This document shows, in pieces, positions 52,163 to 61,477 of a stretch of 64,000 nucleotides of DNA. The notes under the pieces are model-generated. The model was given only the letters and a program-made list of their open reading frames with translations, was not told the DNA's origin and did no database searches. This stretch comes from Xenophilus azovorans DSM 13620. Lineage in GTDB: Bacteria > Pseudomonadota > Gammaproteobacteria > Burkholderiales > Burkholderiaceae_C. Position 1 is the stretch's first letter. Every line of letters starts with the position of its first letter. The DNA lies in contig NZ_JQKD01000011.1 of assembly GCF_000745855.1 (NCBI RefSeq), forward strand, positions 108,980 through 172,979. The letters run 5' to 3'. Made by a program: the position numbers and the translations under genes.

Positions 52163-53169
52163 ACGCCGACGCCGCACCCGTGCACGGCGGACCGGACGCA
52201 GCCGGCGCGGCGCCGCACGACTTCTCGACCAACGCCAACGCCTGCGGACCGTGCCCTCCGGCGCTGGCCGCCGTGCAGGCGGCGGACCCGACGCGCTACC
52301 CCGATCCGGCCTGCACCGACCTGCGCGAGCGCATCGCCGCCTTCCACGGTGTGGCGCGCGAGCGCATCGTCGTCGCCGCCAGCGGCAGCGAGTTCATCGC
52401 GCGCATCACGGCTGCCGTCGCGCAGGCGTCGCGCGGCCGCGGCACGGTGCGGGTGCCGGCCTGGGCCTACGGCGACTACGCGCGGGCCGCGCGCGCGCAG
52501 GGCCTGGGCGTGGCGCGCGGCCTGCCGGCGCGGGGCGAGGTGCTCTCCTGGGGCTGCGATCCGTCTTCGCCGCTGGGCGACACGCCGCCCGACCTGGCCG
52601 CGCGCGTCGATGCGCTGCCGACCGGCGTGCCTCTCGTGCTCGACCGCGCCTATGCCCCGCTGCGGCTGGCCGGCGTGCCGGCGCTGGACGGCGCCCGCCT
52701 GGCGCGCGTGTGGCAGTTGTGGTCGCCCAACAAGGCGCTGGGCCTGACGGGCGTGCGCGGCGCCTATGCCATTGCGCCGGCAGGCGATGCCGCCTCGCCG
52801 CTGCTGCACGCGCTGCAGCGCCTGGCGCCCTCATGGCCGCTGGGCGCGCACGGCGTGGCGATGCTCCAGGCCTGGACCGAGCCCGCCGCGCAGGACTGGC
52901 TGGCCGCCAGCCTGCCCGTGCTGCGCGACTGGAAGGACCGCCAGCTCGCGCTGTGCCGCCGCCTCGGCTGGGCGCCGCTGGCGAGCGACGCCAGCTTCTT
53001 CTGCGTGCGGCTGCCCGACGGCGACGCGGGCCCGCTGCTGCGCCGCCTGCGCGCGGCCGGCGTCCAGTTGCGCGACTGCGCCTCCTTCGGGCTGCACGGG
53101 CACGCACGGCTGGGCGTGCGGCCGCCGGCCAGCCAGGCGGCACTGGAGGAGGCGGCCGCCGGCCCCTGA
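52159..53169 (+). CDS. CobC/CobD-like aminotransferase (L-threonine-O-3-phosphate decarboxylase type)
   Basis: A 336-aa PLP enzyme of the histidinol-phosphate aminotransferase-like group. It lies behind cbiB and probably makes the aminopropanol phosphate side chain of cobalamin. DFSTNANACGPCPPAL, YPDPACTDLRERIA and the PLP Lys in WSPNKALGLTGVRGAYA are visible. The start is taken at 52159 (ATGA overlap with cbiB); an in-frame ATG at 52147 is possible. Known as cobC in aerobic and cobD in anaerobic pathway naming, so no symbol is given. Confidence 0.88.
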   Translation: MNADAAPVHGGPDAAGAAPHDFSTNANACGPCPPALAAVQAADPTRYPDPACTDLRERIAAFHGVARERIVVAASGSEFIARITAAVAQASRGRGTVRVPAWAYGDYARAARAQGLGVARGLPARGEVLSWGCDPSSPLGDTPPDLAARVDALPTGVPLVLDRAYAPLRLAGVPALDGARLARVWQLWSPNKALGLTGVRGAYAIAPAGDAASPLLHALQRLAPSWPLGAHGVAMLQAWTEPAAQDWLAASLPVLRDWKDRQLALCRRLGWAPLASDASFFCVRLPDGDAGPLLRRLRAAGVQLRDCASFGLHGHARLGVRPPASQAALEEAAAGP

Positions 53170-53188
53170 CGCGCCGAGGCGGCCCGGT

Positions 53189-54106
53189 TCAGGCGCGCGC
53201 CAGATGGGGCTGGAGTGCGAACTCCGCGGCCGCCCAGTCCACGAAGGCACGCACCTTGGCGCTGAGGTGCCGGTTGGGCGGGTAGACCACGTGCACCGGC
53301 AGCGGGTCGCAGTGCCAGTCGGGGAACAGCTCGACCAGCTCGCCGCTCTCCAGGTAGGGTGCGGCGATGAAGCGCACCATCTGCGCCACGCCGAAGCCCG
53401 CCAGCGCGGCCGAGGTGTAGGCGTTGCTGTCGTTCACGGCGAGGCGGTAGGGGTTGCTCACCTCCAGCGTCTCGTCGCCCCTGCGGAACTGCAGCGGGTA
53501 CATGCGCCGCGAGTTGCTGGAGAAGAAGTTGATCACGTGCTGGCGGCCGCGCTCCAGGTCGTGCGGCGTCTGCGGCGTGCCGTACTTCTTCAGGTAGGCG
53601 GGCGCGGCCACCGTCGCGAAGGGCAGGGTGCCGATGCGGCGCGCCACCAGCGACTGGTCCGTGATGTCGCCGGCGCGGATCACCACGTCCACGTTGTCGC
53701 CGATCAGGTCCACCGTGCGGTCGCTCACGCCCAGGTCGACCTGGATGTCCGGGTACTGGTCGCAGAAGCTGGCCAGCCGCGGGATGATGACCAGCCGCGC
53801 GGTGGAGGTGCCCACGTCCACGCGCAGCTTGCCGCTGGGCGCGGCGTTGCTGTTGGCCATGCTGGCCTCCAGCTCGTCGAAGTCGTTGAGCAGGCGCGCC
53901 ACGCGCTCGTAGTAGGCGGCGCCGTCGGGCGTGACGGTCACGCGGCGGGTGGTGCGGTTGAGCAGCTTGACGCGCAGGCGCGCCTCCAGCGCCTGGATCT
54001 GCTTGGTGACGGTGCCCTTGGGCAGGTCGAGGGAATCCGCCGCGCGCGTGAAGTTGCCGGCCTCCACGACGCGCACGAACACCCGCATGGTCTGGATCTG
54101 GTCCAT
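53189..54106 (-). CDS. LysR-family regulator of the RND efflux operon (CeoR/BpeT-like)
   Basis: A 305-aa LysR regulator with the HTH MRVFVRVVEAGNFTRAADSL and LPKGTVTKQIQALEARL. It is divergent from an llpE-RND-OMF operon exactly as ceoR in Burkholderia cenocepacia and bpeT in B. pseudomallei, where such regulators respond to aromatic acids such as salicylate. That function is inferred from the layout. The 226-bp gap to llpE must hold its operator. The gene ends 20 bp from the end of the cobalamin aminotransferase gene. Confidence 0.87.
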   Translation of the reverse strand: MDQIQTMRVFVRVVEAGNFTRAADSLDLPKGTVTKQIQALEARLRVKLLNRTTRRVTVTPDGAAYYERVARLLNDFDELEASMANSNAAPSGKLRVDVGTSTARLVIIPRLASFCDQYPDIQVDLGVSDRTVDLIGDNVDVVIRAGDITDQSLVARRIGTLPFATVAAPAYLKKYGTPQTPHDLERGRQHVINFFSSNSRRMYPLQFRRGDETLEVSNPYRLAVNDSNAYTSAALAGFGVAQMVRFIAAPYLESGELVELFPDWHCDPLPVHVVYPPNRHLSAKVRAFVDWAAAEFALQPHLARA

Positions 54107-54296
54107 GGATGGAAATAGGAGAGGAGCGAAGAGCGAATGTGCCTGGCGCCGCCGGCACGCGGCGCGCCCCAGGGTTGCGGCGGGCGCCACGCCGCCGGAG
54201 CGAGGCTGCATTCTGTACCGCACCCCGAAGGCCATTGTTGCTGCCGGGGAAACAGAGTGGGAAGGCCCGGCCCGTGCGGCGCGGCGGCGCGGCTCG

Positions 54297-54302
54297 TATA
54301 GT
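54297..54302 (+). promoter_or_regulatory. Candidate -10 element of the efflux operon
   Basis: TATAGT occurs 31 bp before the llpE start, in an otherwise GC-rich stretch. A good -35 is not obvious, as expected for a promoter that depends on an activator. Confidence 0.4.
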
Positions 54303-54332
54303 TCTCCTACGCCGATCCGAAAAGGTCCCACG

Positions 54333-55211
54333 ATGTCCACCTCCACCGTCACCCATCCGCCCGGGGCAGCCGCCACGGCCGGCTGCGCCGTGGCCGAAGA
54401 AGACATCCGCATCGAACTCGCCGGCGGCGAGCCGGCGCAGGCCCGCATCTACGGCGAGCGGCGCAAGGGCGCCGCGGGCGCCCCGCTGGTGCTGCACTTC
54501 CATGGCGGCACCTTCGTGTGCGGCAGCCTGGACAACGGCCGCAACGTGGCCCGGCTGCTGTGCGCCGCCGGGGCGCGGGTGGTGTCGCTGGCCTACCCGC
54601 TGGCGCCGGAGCATCCCTTCCCGAAGCCGATCGAGGTCGGCTACGCCGCGCTGGAATGGGTCTACAAGCAGCGCGTGAAGCTGGCCGGTAAGGGCGCACG
54701 CGTGTTCCTGGCCGGCGAGGAAGCAGGCGGCAACCTGGCCGCGGCCGTGGCCCTGGTGGCGCGCGACCGCGGGCATCCGCCGCTGGCGGGCCAGATCCTG
54801 CTGTCGCCCATGCTCGACCCGTGCGCCGGCACCGCCTCGGTGCGCGAGGCGACCTGCTCCGACGCGCCCTGCAAGTGGGCCACCGGCTGGCAGAGCTACC
54901 TGCGCCGGCCGATGGACACGATGCACCCCTACGCGGTGCCGGGCTCGTCGCTGCGGCTGGCCGACGTGGCCGCCACGCTGGTGCTGGTGGGGCCGGACGA
55001 CCCGATGCGCGACGAGGCGCTGGCCTATGCGAAGCGGCTGCAGGCGGCCGGCATCCCGGTCACCGCGGCCGTGCTGCCGAACGACTCGCAGTGGCCCGAT
55101 GCGCTGTACCAGCCCGACGACCCCGGGTGTCCGGTCTGCGCGGCGACGGTGAAGCAGCGCTTCATCGACTTCTTCGAGGCGGAGCCCTCCGGCGCGCCGC
55201 CGCCGCTCTGA
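54333..55211 (+). CDS. llpE: LlpE-like alpha/beta hydrolase-fold protein lacking the catalytic Ser
   Basis: A 292-aa protein of the hormone-sensitive-lipase (alpha/beta hydrolase fold-3) group, in the position of llpE in CeoAB/BpeEF efflux operons. The oxyanion HGG is intact (HFHGGTF, about 56-61). The nucleophile elbow, normally GDSAGG, reads GEEAGG, so residue 130 is Glu instead of Ser. The usual C-terminal catalytic His seems also missing (NDSQWPD). It is probably not a hydrolase; a binding or scaffold role is possible. LlpE was reported as dispensable for resistance in Burkholderia, as far as I recall. Confidence 0.85.
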   Translation: MSTSTVTHPPGAAATAGCAVAEEDIRIELAGGEPAQARIYGERRKGAAGAPLVLHFHGGTFVCGSLDNGRNVARLLCAAGARVVSLAYPLAPEHPFPKPIEVGYAALEWVYKQRVKLAGKGARVFLAGEEAGGNLAAAVALVARDRGHPPLAGQILLSPMLDPCAGTASVREATCSDAPCKWATGWQSYLRRPMDTMHPYAVPGSSLRLADVAATLVLVGPDDPMRDEALAYAKRLQAAGIPVTAAVLPNDSQWPDALYQPDDPGCPVCAATVKQRFIDFFEAEPSGAPPPL

Positions 55212-55237
55212 CCGCGGCGCCGCGCCGCGATGCATGA

Positions 55238-55257
55238 CGGCGGGAACCCACCCGCCG
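55238..55257 (+). other. Hairpin in the llpE to adaptor-gene spacer
   Basis: CGGCGGG (55238-55244) and CCCGCCG (55251-55257) pair perfectly around a 6-nt loop, 27 bp after the llpE stop. No T-run follows, so it is not a classical terminator. It could stabilise or process the mRNA within the 158-bp spacer, which shows no gene. Confidence 0.4.
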
Positions 55258-55369
55258 ACCCTTTCCGGCAACCCGCCGAAGCCCACGACGACAACCGACG
55301 AACGCCACGCCCCGCGCCACCCGCGCAGGGTGCGGCGCCCTGCATCCCTTCGATCCGAAAGGAACCGCC

Positions 55370-56614
55370 ATGGCCAACTCGAACGCACAGCCTTCCTCGT
55401 CCTCACCGCCGGCGCGCCGGCGGCTCTGGCCCGCCATCACCAGCCTCACCGCCGTGCTGGCGGTGGGGGCCGGCATCGCCGGCCTGTACGGCCTGCGCGC
55501 CGAGGCGAGCAACCCGCCCGCCGATGCGGCGTCGCAGGCCACACCGGTGTCGGTCGCCACGGTGGAGGAGCGGCCCGTCAACGCCTGGGACGAGTTCTCC
55601 GGCCGGCTGGAGGCCGTGGAGCGCGTGGACGTGCGCTCGCGCGTCGCCGGCGCGGTGCAGGCCATCCACTTCCGCGAAGGCGCGCTGGTCAGGCAGGGCG
55701 ACCTGCTGCTGACCATCGACCCCGCGCCCTACCAGGCCGAGGTGCAGCGCGCCGAGGCGCAGGTCGCCTCGGCCCAGGCACGCGCCGGCTACACCCGCAG
55801 CGAGCAGGAGCGCGCCCGGCGCCTGTACGACGAGCAGGCCATCGCCCAGCGCGAGCTGGACGAGCGCCTGAACGCCGGCCGCGAGGCCGAGGCCAACCTG
55901 CGCGCCGCCCAGGCCGCGCTGCAGAGCGCGCGGCTGAACCTCTCGTACACCCAGGTGCGCGCGCCGGTGGCGGGGCGCATCGGCCGGGCCGAGGTCACCG
56001 TCGGCAACCTGGTGCCAGCGGGGCCGGGCGCGCCGGTGCTCACCACGCTGGTGTCGGTCAGCCCGATCTACGCCAGCTTCGACGCCGACGAGCAGGTGGT
56101 GGCCCGCGCGCTGAAGGACCTGCCCGGCGGCGGCGCCGTCCGCACGCAGATCGCGCAGATCCCGGTGCAGATGGGCACTGCCGCCACCGAGGGCACGCCC
56201 TTCGAGGGCCGGCTGCAGCTCATCGACAACCAGGTCGACCCGAAGAGCGGCACGGTGCGGGTGCGCGCCACCTTCGACAACGCCGACGGCGCACTGATCC
56301 CCGGCCAGTTCGCCCGCATCCGCATGGGCCAGGCGCAGGACAGCCGCGCCGTGCTGGTGAGCGAGCGCGCCGTGGGCACCGACCAGAGCAAGAAGTTCGT
56401 GCTGGTGGTCGGCGAGGGCAACAAGGCCGAGTACCGCGAAGTCACGCTCGGCGCCTCGGTGCAGGGCCTGCGCGTGGTGCGCTCGGGCCTGAAGGCCGGC
56501 GAGCGCATCGTGGTCAACGGCACGCAGCACGTGCGGCCCGGCGCGCTGGTCGCGCCCAGCGAGGTGCCGATGACGGCCACGGCGAGCGCCGAGCGCGCCG
56601 GCGCCCGCTCATGA
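55370..56614 (+). CDS. ceoA: RND efflux periplasmic adaptor protein (CeoA/MexE/BpeE-like)
   Basis: A 414-aa membrane-fusion protein that links the inner-membrane pump to the outer-membrane channel. It has one N-terminal membrane anchor (AITSLTAVLAVGAGIAGLYG) and no lipobox. It then shows the lipoyl half-motifs (RLEAVERVDVRSRVAGAV and YTQVRAPVAGRIGRAEV), the coiled-coil hairpin between them and the beta-barrel domain with ALIPGQFARIRM. These are MexE-like features. The symbol follows the operon layout. Confidence 0.9.
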   Translation: MANSNAQPSSSSPPARRRLWPAITSLTAVLAVGAGIAGLYGLRAEASNPPADAASQATPVSVATVEERPVNAWDEFSGRLEAVERVDVRSRVAGAVQAIHFREGALVRQGDLLLTIDPAPYQAEVQRAEAQVASAQARAGYTRSEQERARRLYDEQAIAQRELDERLNAGREAEANLRAAQAALQSARLNLSYTQVRAPVAGRIGRAEVTVGNLVPAGPGAPVLTTLVSVSPIYASFDADEQVVARALKDLPGGGAVRTQIAQIPVQMGTAATEGTPFEGRLQLIDNQVDPKSGTVRVRATFDNADGALIPGQFARIRMGQAQDSRAVLVSERAVGTDQSKKFVLVVGEGNKAEYREVTLGASVQGLRVVRSGLKAGERIVVNGTQHVRPGALVAPSEVPMTATASAERAGARS

Positions 56615-56667
56615 CCTTGCGCTGAGCGGACCAGCCCACTTCAAGACGAAGCAGACGCCACCGTGCG

Positions 56668-56692
56668 GGCCCCCGCGGCCCGCGCGGGGGCC
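56668..56692 (+). other. Strong GC hairpin between the adaptor and pump genes
   Basis: GGCCCCCGCG (56668-56677), a 5-nt loop and CGCGGGGGCC (56683-56692) form a perfect 10-bp stem followed by TTCC, in the 110-bp gap before the pump gene. It may attenuate transcription or block 3' decay, so that adaptor and pump are made in different amounts. Confidence 0.5.
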
Positions 56693-56724
56693 TTCCTCAC
56701 CCCGCCACCGCAGGAGATGGCGCC

Positions 56725-59700
56725 ATGAACCTCTCTAAATTCTTCATCGACCGGCCGATCTTCGCCGGCGTGCTGTCGCTGCTCATGCTGATCGCCGGCC
56801 TGATCGCGCTGCGCGGCCTGCCGATCTCGGAGTACCCCGAGGTCTCGCCGCCGCAGATCGTGGTGCGCGCGCAGTACCCCGGCGCCAACCCCAAGGTGAT
56901 CGCCGAGACCGTCGCGATGCCGCTGGAGGAGCAGATCAACGGCGTGGAAGGCATGCTCTACATGGGCAGCCAGGCCACCACCGACGGCGTGATGACGCTC
57001 ACCGTCACCTTCCGCCTGGGCACCGACCCCGACAAGGCGCAGCAACTGGTGCAGAACCGCGTCGCGCAGGCCGAGCCGCGACTGCCGGAAGAGGTGCGCC
57101 GGCTGGGCCTGACGACCGTGAAGAGCTCGCCCGACATCACGATGGTGGTGCACCTGGTCTCGCCCAACAACCGCTACGACATCGACTACCTGCGCAACTA
57201 CGCGGTGCTCAACGTCAAGGACCGGCTGGCGCGCATCGAGGGCGTGGGCCAGGTGCAGATCTGGGGCGGCGGCGAGTACGCGATGCGCGTCTGGCTCGAC
57301 CCGCAGAAGATGGCGCAGCGGGGCCTCTCGGCCAGCGACGTGGTGGGCGCCATCCGCGGCCAGAACCTGCAGGCGGCCGCCGGCGTGGTGGGCGCCTCGC
57401 CGGGGCTGCCGGGGGTGGACCTGCAACTGTCGGTGAATGCCCGCGGACGCCTGGCCAACGAGGAGGAGTTCGGCGACATCATCGTCAAGGGCGGCGCCGC
57501 GGGCGAGCCCTCGACCCAGGTGGTGCGGCTGCGCGACGTGGCCCGCCTGGAGCTGGGCGCGGCCGACTACTCGCTGCGCTCGTTGCTCGACAACGACCCG
57601 GCGGTGGGCATCGGCGTGTTCCAGGCGCCGGGCTCCAACGCGCTGCAGATCTCCGACACCGTGCGCCACACGATGGACGAGATCCAGAAGACCATGCCCG
57701 AGGGCGTGGAGTACCGCATCGCCTACGACCCGACGCAGTTCGTGCGTGCCTCCATCGCGTCGGTGATCCACACGCTGCTGGAGGCGGTGGCGCTGGTGGT
57801 GCTGGTCGTGATCCTGTTCCTGCAGACCTGGCGCGCCTCGATCATCCCGCTGCTGGCGGTGCCGGTGTCGGTGATCGGCACCTTCGCGGTGCTGCACCTG
57901 CTGGGCTTCTCGATCAACGCGCTGTCGCTCTTCGGGCTGGTGCTGGCCATCGGCATCGTGGTCGATGACGCCATCGTGGTGGTCGAGAACGTGGAGCGCA
58001 ACATCGAGGCGGGCCTCAGCCCGCGCGACGCGACCTACCGCGCCATGCGCGAGGTCTCGGGGCCGATCATCGCCATCGCGCTGGTGCTGGTGGCGGTGTT
58101 CGTGCCGCTGGCCTTCATCTCGGGCCTCACGGGGCAGTTCTACCGGCAGTTCGCCGTCACCATCGCCATCTCGACGGTGATCTCGGCGATCAACTCGCTG
58201 ACGCTCTCGCCGGCGCTGGCGGCGCTGCTGCTCAAGGGGCACGACGCGCCGCGCGACGCGCTCACCCGCGGCATGGACAAGGTGCTGGGCGGCTTCTTCC
58301 GCGGCTTCAACCGCTTCTTCCACCGCGGCAGCGAGGCCTACGGCGGCGGCGTGCGCGGCGTGATCTCGCGCAAGACGCTGATGCTCGTGATCTACCTGGC
58401 GCTGGCGGGGCTGACCTTCGGCCTGTTCAAGGCGGTGCCCGGCGGCTTCGTGCCGACGCAGGACAAGCAGTACCTGATCGGCTTCGCGCAGTTGCCCGAC
58501 GGCGCCACGCTCGACCGCACCGACGAGGTGATCCGCCGCATGGGCGAGATCATGAAGAAGAACCCGAACATCGAGGGCACGCTGGCCTTCCCGGGGCTGT
58601 CGATCAACGGCTTCACCAACAGCTCCAACGCCGGCATCGTGTTCGCGATGCTCAAGCCCTTCGACCAGCGCAAGGGCGCGGACCAGAGCGGCGCGGCGGT
58701 GGCGGGCCAGCTCAACCAGGCCTTCGCCGGCATCCAGGACGCCTTCATCGTGATGTTCCCGCCGCCGCCGGTGGCGGGGCTGGGCACCACGGGCGGCTTC
58801 AAGCTGCAGCTCGAGGACCGCGCCTCGCTCGGCTACGAGGCGATGGACAAGGCGGTGCAGGCCTTCATGGGCAAGGCGCGCCAGGCGCCGGAGCTGACGG
58901 GCATGTTCACCAGCTGGCAGGTCAACGTGCCGCAGCTCTTCGCCGACGTCGACCGCACCAAGGCACGCCAGCTCGGCGTGCCGCTGACGGACATCTTCGA
59001 CACGCTGCAGATCTACCTGGGCAGCCTCTACGCCAACGACTTCAACAAGTTCGGCCGCACCTACAGCGTGCGCGTGCAGGCCGACGCGCCGTACCGCGCG
59101 CGGGCCGAGGACATCGGCGCGCTGAAGGTGCGCTCCGCCTCGGGCGAGATGATCCCGCTGGCGGCGCTGATGAAGGTGGAATCGAGCTTCGGCCCCGAGC
59201 GCGCCATGCGCTACAACGGCTACCTCACCGCCGACATCAACGGCGCCGCGGGGCCGGGCTTCTCGTCGGGCCAGGCGCAGGCCGTCATCGAGCGCATCGC
59301 CGCCGAGACGCTGCCGCCGGGCATCCACTTCGAATGGACCGACCTGACCTACCAGGAGATCCTGGCCGGCAACTCGGCGGTGATCGTGTTCCCGCTGGCG
59401 ATCCTGCTGGTCTTCCTGGTGCTGGCCGCGCAGTACGAGAGCCTGACGCTGCCGCTGGCGATCATCCTGATCGTGCCGATGGGCCTGCTGGCGGCGATGA
59501 CGGGCGTGTGGCTCTCGGCGGGCGACAACAACGTCTTCACGCAGATCGGGCTGATCGTGCTGGTGGGCTTGTCGGCCAAGAACGCGATCCTGATCGTCGA
59601 GTTCGCGCGCGAGCTGGAGTTCGCGGGACGCACGCCGGTGCAGGCCGCCATCGAGGCCAGCCGGCTGCGCCTGCGGCCGATCCTGATGACCTCGCTGGCC

Positions 59701-59991
59701 TTCATCATGGGCGTGCTGCCGCTGGTGCTGTCCACCGGCGCCGGCGCCGAGATGCGGCGCGCGATGGGCGTGGCCGTGTTCGCCGGGATGATCGGCGTGA
59801 CGGCCTTCGGCCTGTTCCTCACGCCGGTGTTCTACGTCGCACTGCGGCGGCTGGCCGGCAACCGGCCGCTGCGCCAGCACGGGCAGGTGCCCACGCATGC
59901 GGACGACTTCGTTTCCGCCGAGCACCCGGCGCGTGGCGGAGGTTCCGGCCCGCAACTGCTGCCGGCCGCGCCGCGCGGCCACCACGAATGA
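56725..59991 (+). CDS. ceoB: RND multidrug efflux pump, inner-membrane transporter (CeoB/MexF/BpeF-like)
   Basis: A 1088-aa hydrophobe/amphiphile efflux pump with twelve membrane segments. It begins MNLSKFFIDRPIFAGVLS and keeps the proton-relay Asp pair in GIVVDDAIVVVENVERN (TM4) and the Lys in GLSAKNAILIVEFA (TM10). The run of MexF-type segments (EGMLYMGSQATTDG, VVILFLQTWRASIIPL, GLGTTGGFKLQLEDR) indicates the MexF/BpeF/CeoB branch, which exports chloramphenicol, trimethoprim and fluoroquinolones in relatives. The C-terminal tail after the last helix is about 30 residues. Confidence 0.94.
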   Translation: MNLSKFFIDRPIFAGVLSLLMLIAGLIALRGLPISEYPEVSPPQIVVRAQYPGANPKVIAETVAMPLEEQINGVEGMLYMGSQATTDGVMTLTVTFRLGTDPDKAQQLVQNRVAQAEPRLPEEVRRLGLTTVKSSPDITMVVHLVSPNNRYDIDYLRNYAVLNVKDRLARIEGVGQVQIWGGGEYAMRVWLDPQKMAQRGLSASDVVGAIRGQNLQAAAGVVGASPGLPGVDLQLSVNARGRLANEEEFGDIIVKGGAAGEPSTQVVRLRDVARLELGAADYSLRSLLDNDPAVGIGVFQAPGSNALQISDTVRHTMDEIQKTMPEGVEYRIAYDPTQFVRASIASVIHTLLEAVALVVLVVILFLQTWRASIIPLLAVPVSVIGTFAVLHLLGFSINALSLFGLVLAIGIVVDDAIVVVENVERNIEAGLSPRDATYRAMREVSGPIIAIALVLVAVFVPLAFISGLTGQFYRQFAVTIAISTVISAINSLTLSPALAALLLKGHDAPRDALTRGMDKVLGGFFRGFNRFFHRGSEAYGGGVRGVISRKTLMLVIYLALAGLTFGLFKAVPGGFVPTQDKQYLIGFAQLPDGATLDRTDEVIRRMGEIMKKNPNIEGTLAFPGLSINGFTNSSNAGIVFAMLKPFDQRKGADQSGAAVAGQLNQAFAGIQDAFIVMFPPPPVAGLGTTGGFKLQLEDRASLGYEAMDKAVQAFMGKARQAPELTGMFTSWQVNVPQLFADVDRTKARQLGVPLTDIFDTLQIYLGSLYANDFNKFGRTYSVRVQADAPYRARAEDIGALKVRSASGEMIPLAALMKVESSFGPERAMRYNGYLTADINGAAGPGFSSGQAQAVIERIAAETLPPGIHFEWTDLTYQEILAGNSAVIVFPLAILLVFLVLAAQYESLTLPLAIILIVPMGLLAAMTGVWLSAGDNNVFTQIGLIVLVGLSAKNAILIVEFARELEFAGRTPVQAAIEASRLRLRPILMTSLAFIMGVLPLVLSTGAGAEMRRAMGVAVFAGMIGVTAFGLFLTPVFYVALRRLAGNRPLRQHGQVPTHADDFVSAEHPARGGGSGPQLLPAAPRGHHE

Positions 59992-60019
59992 ACGCATCGC
60001 GTCCACGAGGAGAACGACC

Positions 60020-61477
60020 ATGACGAACTTTCTTCCCCGCATGGCGCTCGCGCCTTTGCTGGCCGCCCTGGTGCTGGCCGGCTGCGCCAGCGCGCCCGAA
60101 GGCGTGCCGGCGGTGGGGACGCCGGCGCAGTTCAAGGAGGCGCTGGCGCCCTCCGGCCCGGGCACCGAAGGCCGCTGGACTGCTGCCGCGCCGGCCGAGG
60201 CCCAGCCGCGCGGCGAGTGGTGGCGCGCCTTCCAGGACCCGGTGCTCGACGCGCTGATCGCGCGCGCCGCCGAGAACAACACCAGCTTGCAGCAGGCCGC
60301 CGCCCGCGTGCGGCAGGCGAGGGCGCTGGCGCGCTCGGCGCAGGCCGACCGCCTGCCGCAGATCGGCCTCGATGCCGGCGCCGGCCGCCAGCGCGGCCTG
60401 GACCGCAACCAGTCCACGCAGCCCTCGACCCTGCTCACCGCCGGCGTCGGCGCTGCCTGGGAACTGGACCTGTTCGGCCGCCTCGCGCGCACCGGAGACG
60501 CTGCGCAGCTCGACGCGCAGGCGCGCGAGGCGCTGCTGCAGAGCACCCGCCTGATGGTGCAGGCCGAAGTGGCCCAGACCTACCTGGCCCTGCGCGCCGC
60601 CGATGCGGAACGCGCCCTGGTGCGCGAGAGCGTGGACGCCTACCGCGACACCCTGCGCCTGACGCAGCGCCGCCAGCAGGCGGGCGACGTGGCCGCGCTG
60701 GACGTGGCGCGGGTGCAGACCGAGGTCGCGTCCAACGAGTCCGAGGCGCTGGCGCTGGACCGACGCCGCGCCGAGCTGGAGCACGCGCTGGCGGTGCTGG
60801 TCGGCGAGCCGCCGGCCGGCTTCGGCGTCGGCGTCGCGCCCTGGCGGACGGCGCTGCCGGTGGTGCCGGCGGGCGTGCCTTCCACCGTGCTGACGCGCCG
60901 GCCCGACGTGGCCGCGGCGCAGGCGCAGGTGCTGGCGGCACAGGCGCGCGTCGGCGCGGCGAAGGCCGCGTACTTCCCCGACATCGCCCTGACGGCCGGC
61001 GGCGGCTTCGCCTCGCCGGAGCTGGGCGACCTGTTCAAGTGGTCGGCCCGCTCGTGGGGCATCGGCGCGCTGCTGTCGCTACCGATCTTCGACGGCGGCC
61101 GGCGCGCGGCCGGCGTGGAGCAGGCCGCCGGCCGGCTGGACGAGGCGCTGGCGGACTACCGCGCGCAGTCGCTCACCGCCTTCCGCGAGGTGGAGGACCA
61201 GCTCTCCGGCCTGCGCCTGCTGCACGAGCAGGCCCGGGCCCAGGCCACCGCCGTGGAGGCCGCGGGCCGCGCGATGCAGTTGTCGGACACGCGCTACCGC
61301 AACGGCTACATCAGCCAGCTCGACCTGCTGGACGCCCGCCGCAGCGAACTGCGCAACCGCCGCCAGGCACTGCAGGTGCGGGCCGCGCAGTACCAGGCGA
61401 CGGTGGGGCTGGTGCGCGCGCTGGGCGGCGGCTGGGGCGAGGCGCCGGTGGTTGCCGGCATGAACCGTTCGGGCTGA
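60020..61477 (+). CDS. opcM: Outer-membrane efflux channel lipoprotein (OpcM/OprM/NodT family)
   Basis: A 485-aa outer-membrane factor. It has a lipoprotein signal (LVLAGC, acylated C22), two OEP repeats, and typical stretches WWRAFQDPVLDALIARAAENN, YLALRAADAERAL, LTRRPDVAAAQAQVLAA and LPIFDGGRRAAG. It forms the exit duct for the pump encoded upstream. The start at 60020 follows GAGGAGAACG. The last codons (NRSG) lie inside an inverted repeat at 61463-61526. Confidence 0.92.
   Translation: MTNFLPRMALAPLLAALVLAGCASAPEGVPAVGTPAQFKEALAPSGPGTEGRWTAAAPAEAQPRGEWWRAFQDPVLDALIARAAENNTSLQQAAARVRQARALARSAQADRLPQIGLDAGAGRQRGLDRNQSTQPSTLLTAGVGAAWELDLFGRLARTGDAAQLDAQAREALLQSTRLMVQAEVAQTYLALRAADAERALVRESVDAYRDTLRLTQRRQQAGDVAALDVARVQTEVASNESEALALDRRRAELEHALAVLVGEPPAGFGVGVAPWRTALPVVPAGVPSTVLTRRPDVAAAQAQVLAAQARVGAAKAAYFPDIALTAGGGFASPELGDLFKWSARSWGIGALLSLPIFDGGRRAAGVEQAAGRLDEALADYRAQSLTAFREVEDQLSGLRLLHEQARAQATAVEAAGRAMQLSDTRYRNGYISQLDLLDARRSELRNRRQALQVRAAQYQATVGLVRALGGGWGEAPVVAGMNRSG

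Noticed and set aside
56641..60546. A 1301-codon open frame on the minus strand, antisense to the RND pump
   Set aside because: It is a mirror of the high-GC third positions of the pump gene; its translation is His/Arg/Gln-rich without domains, while the plus strand has an intact RND protein.
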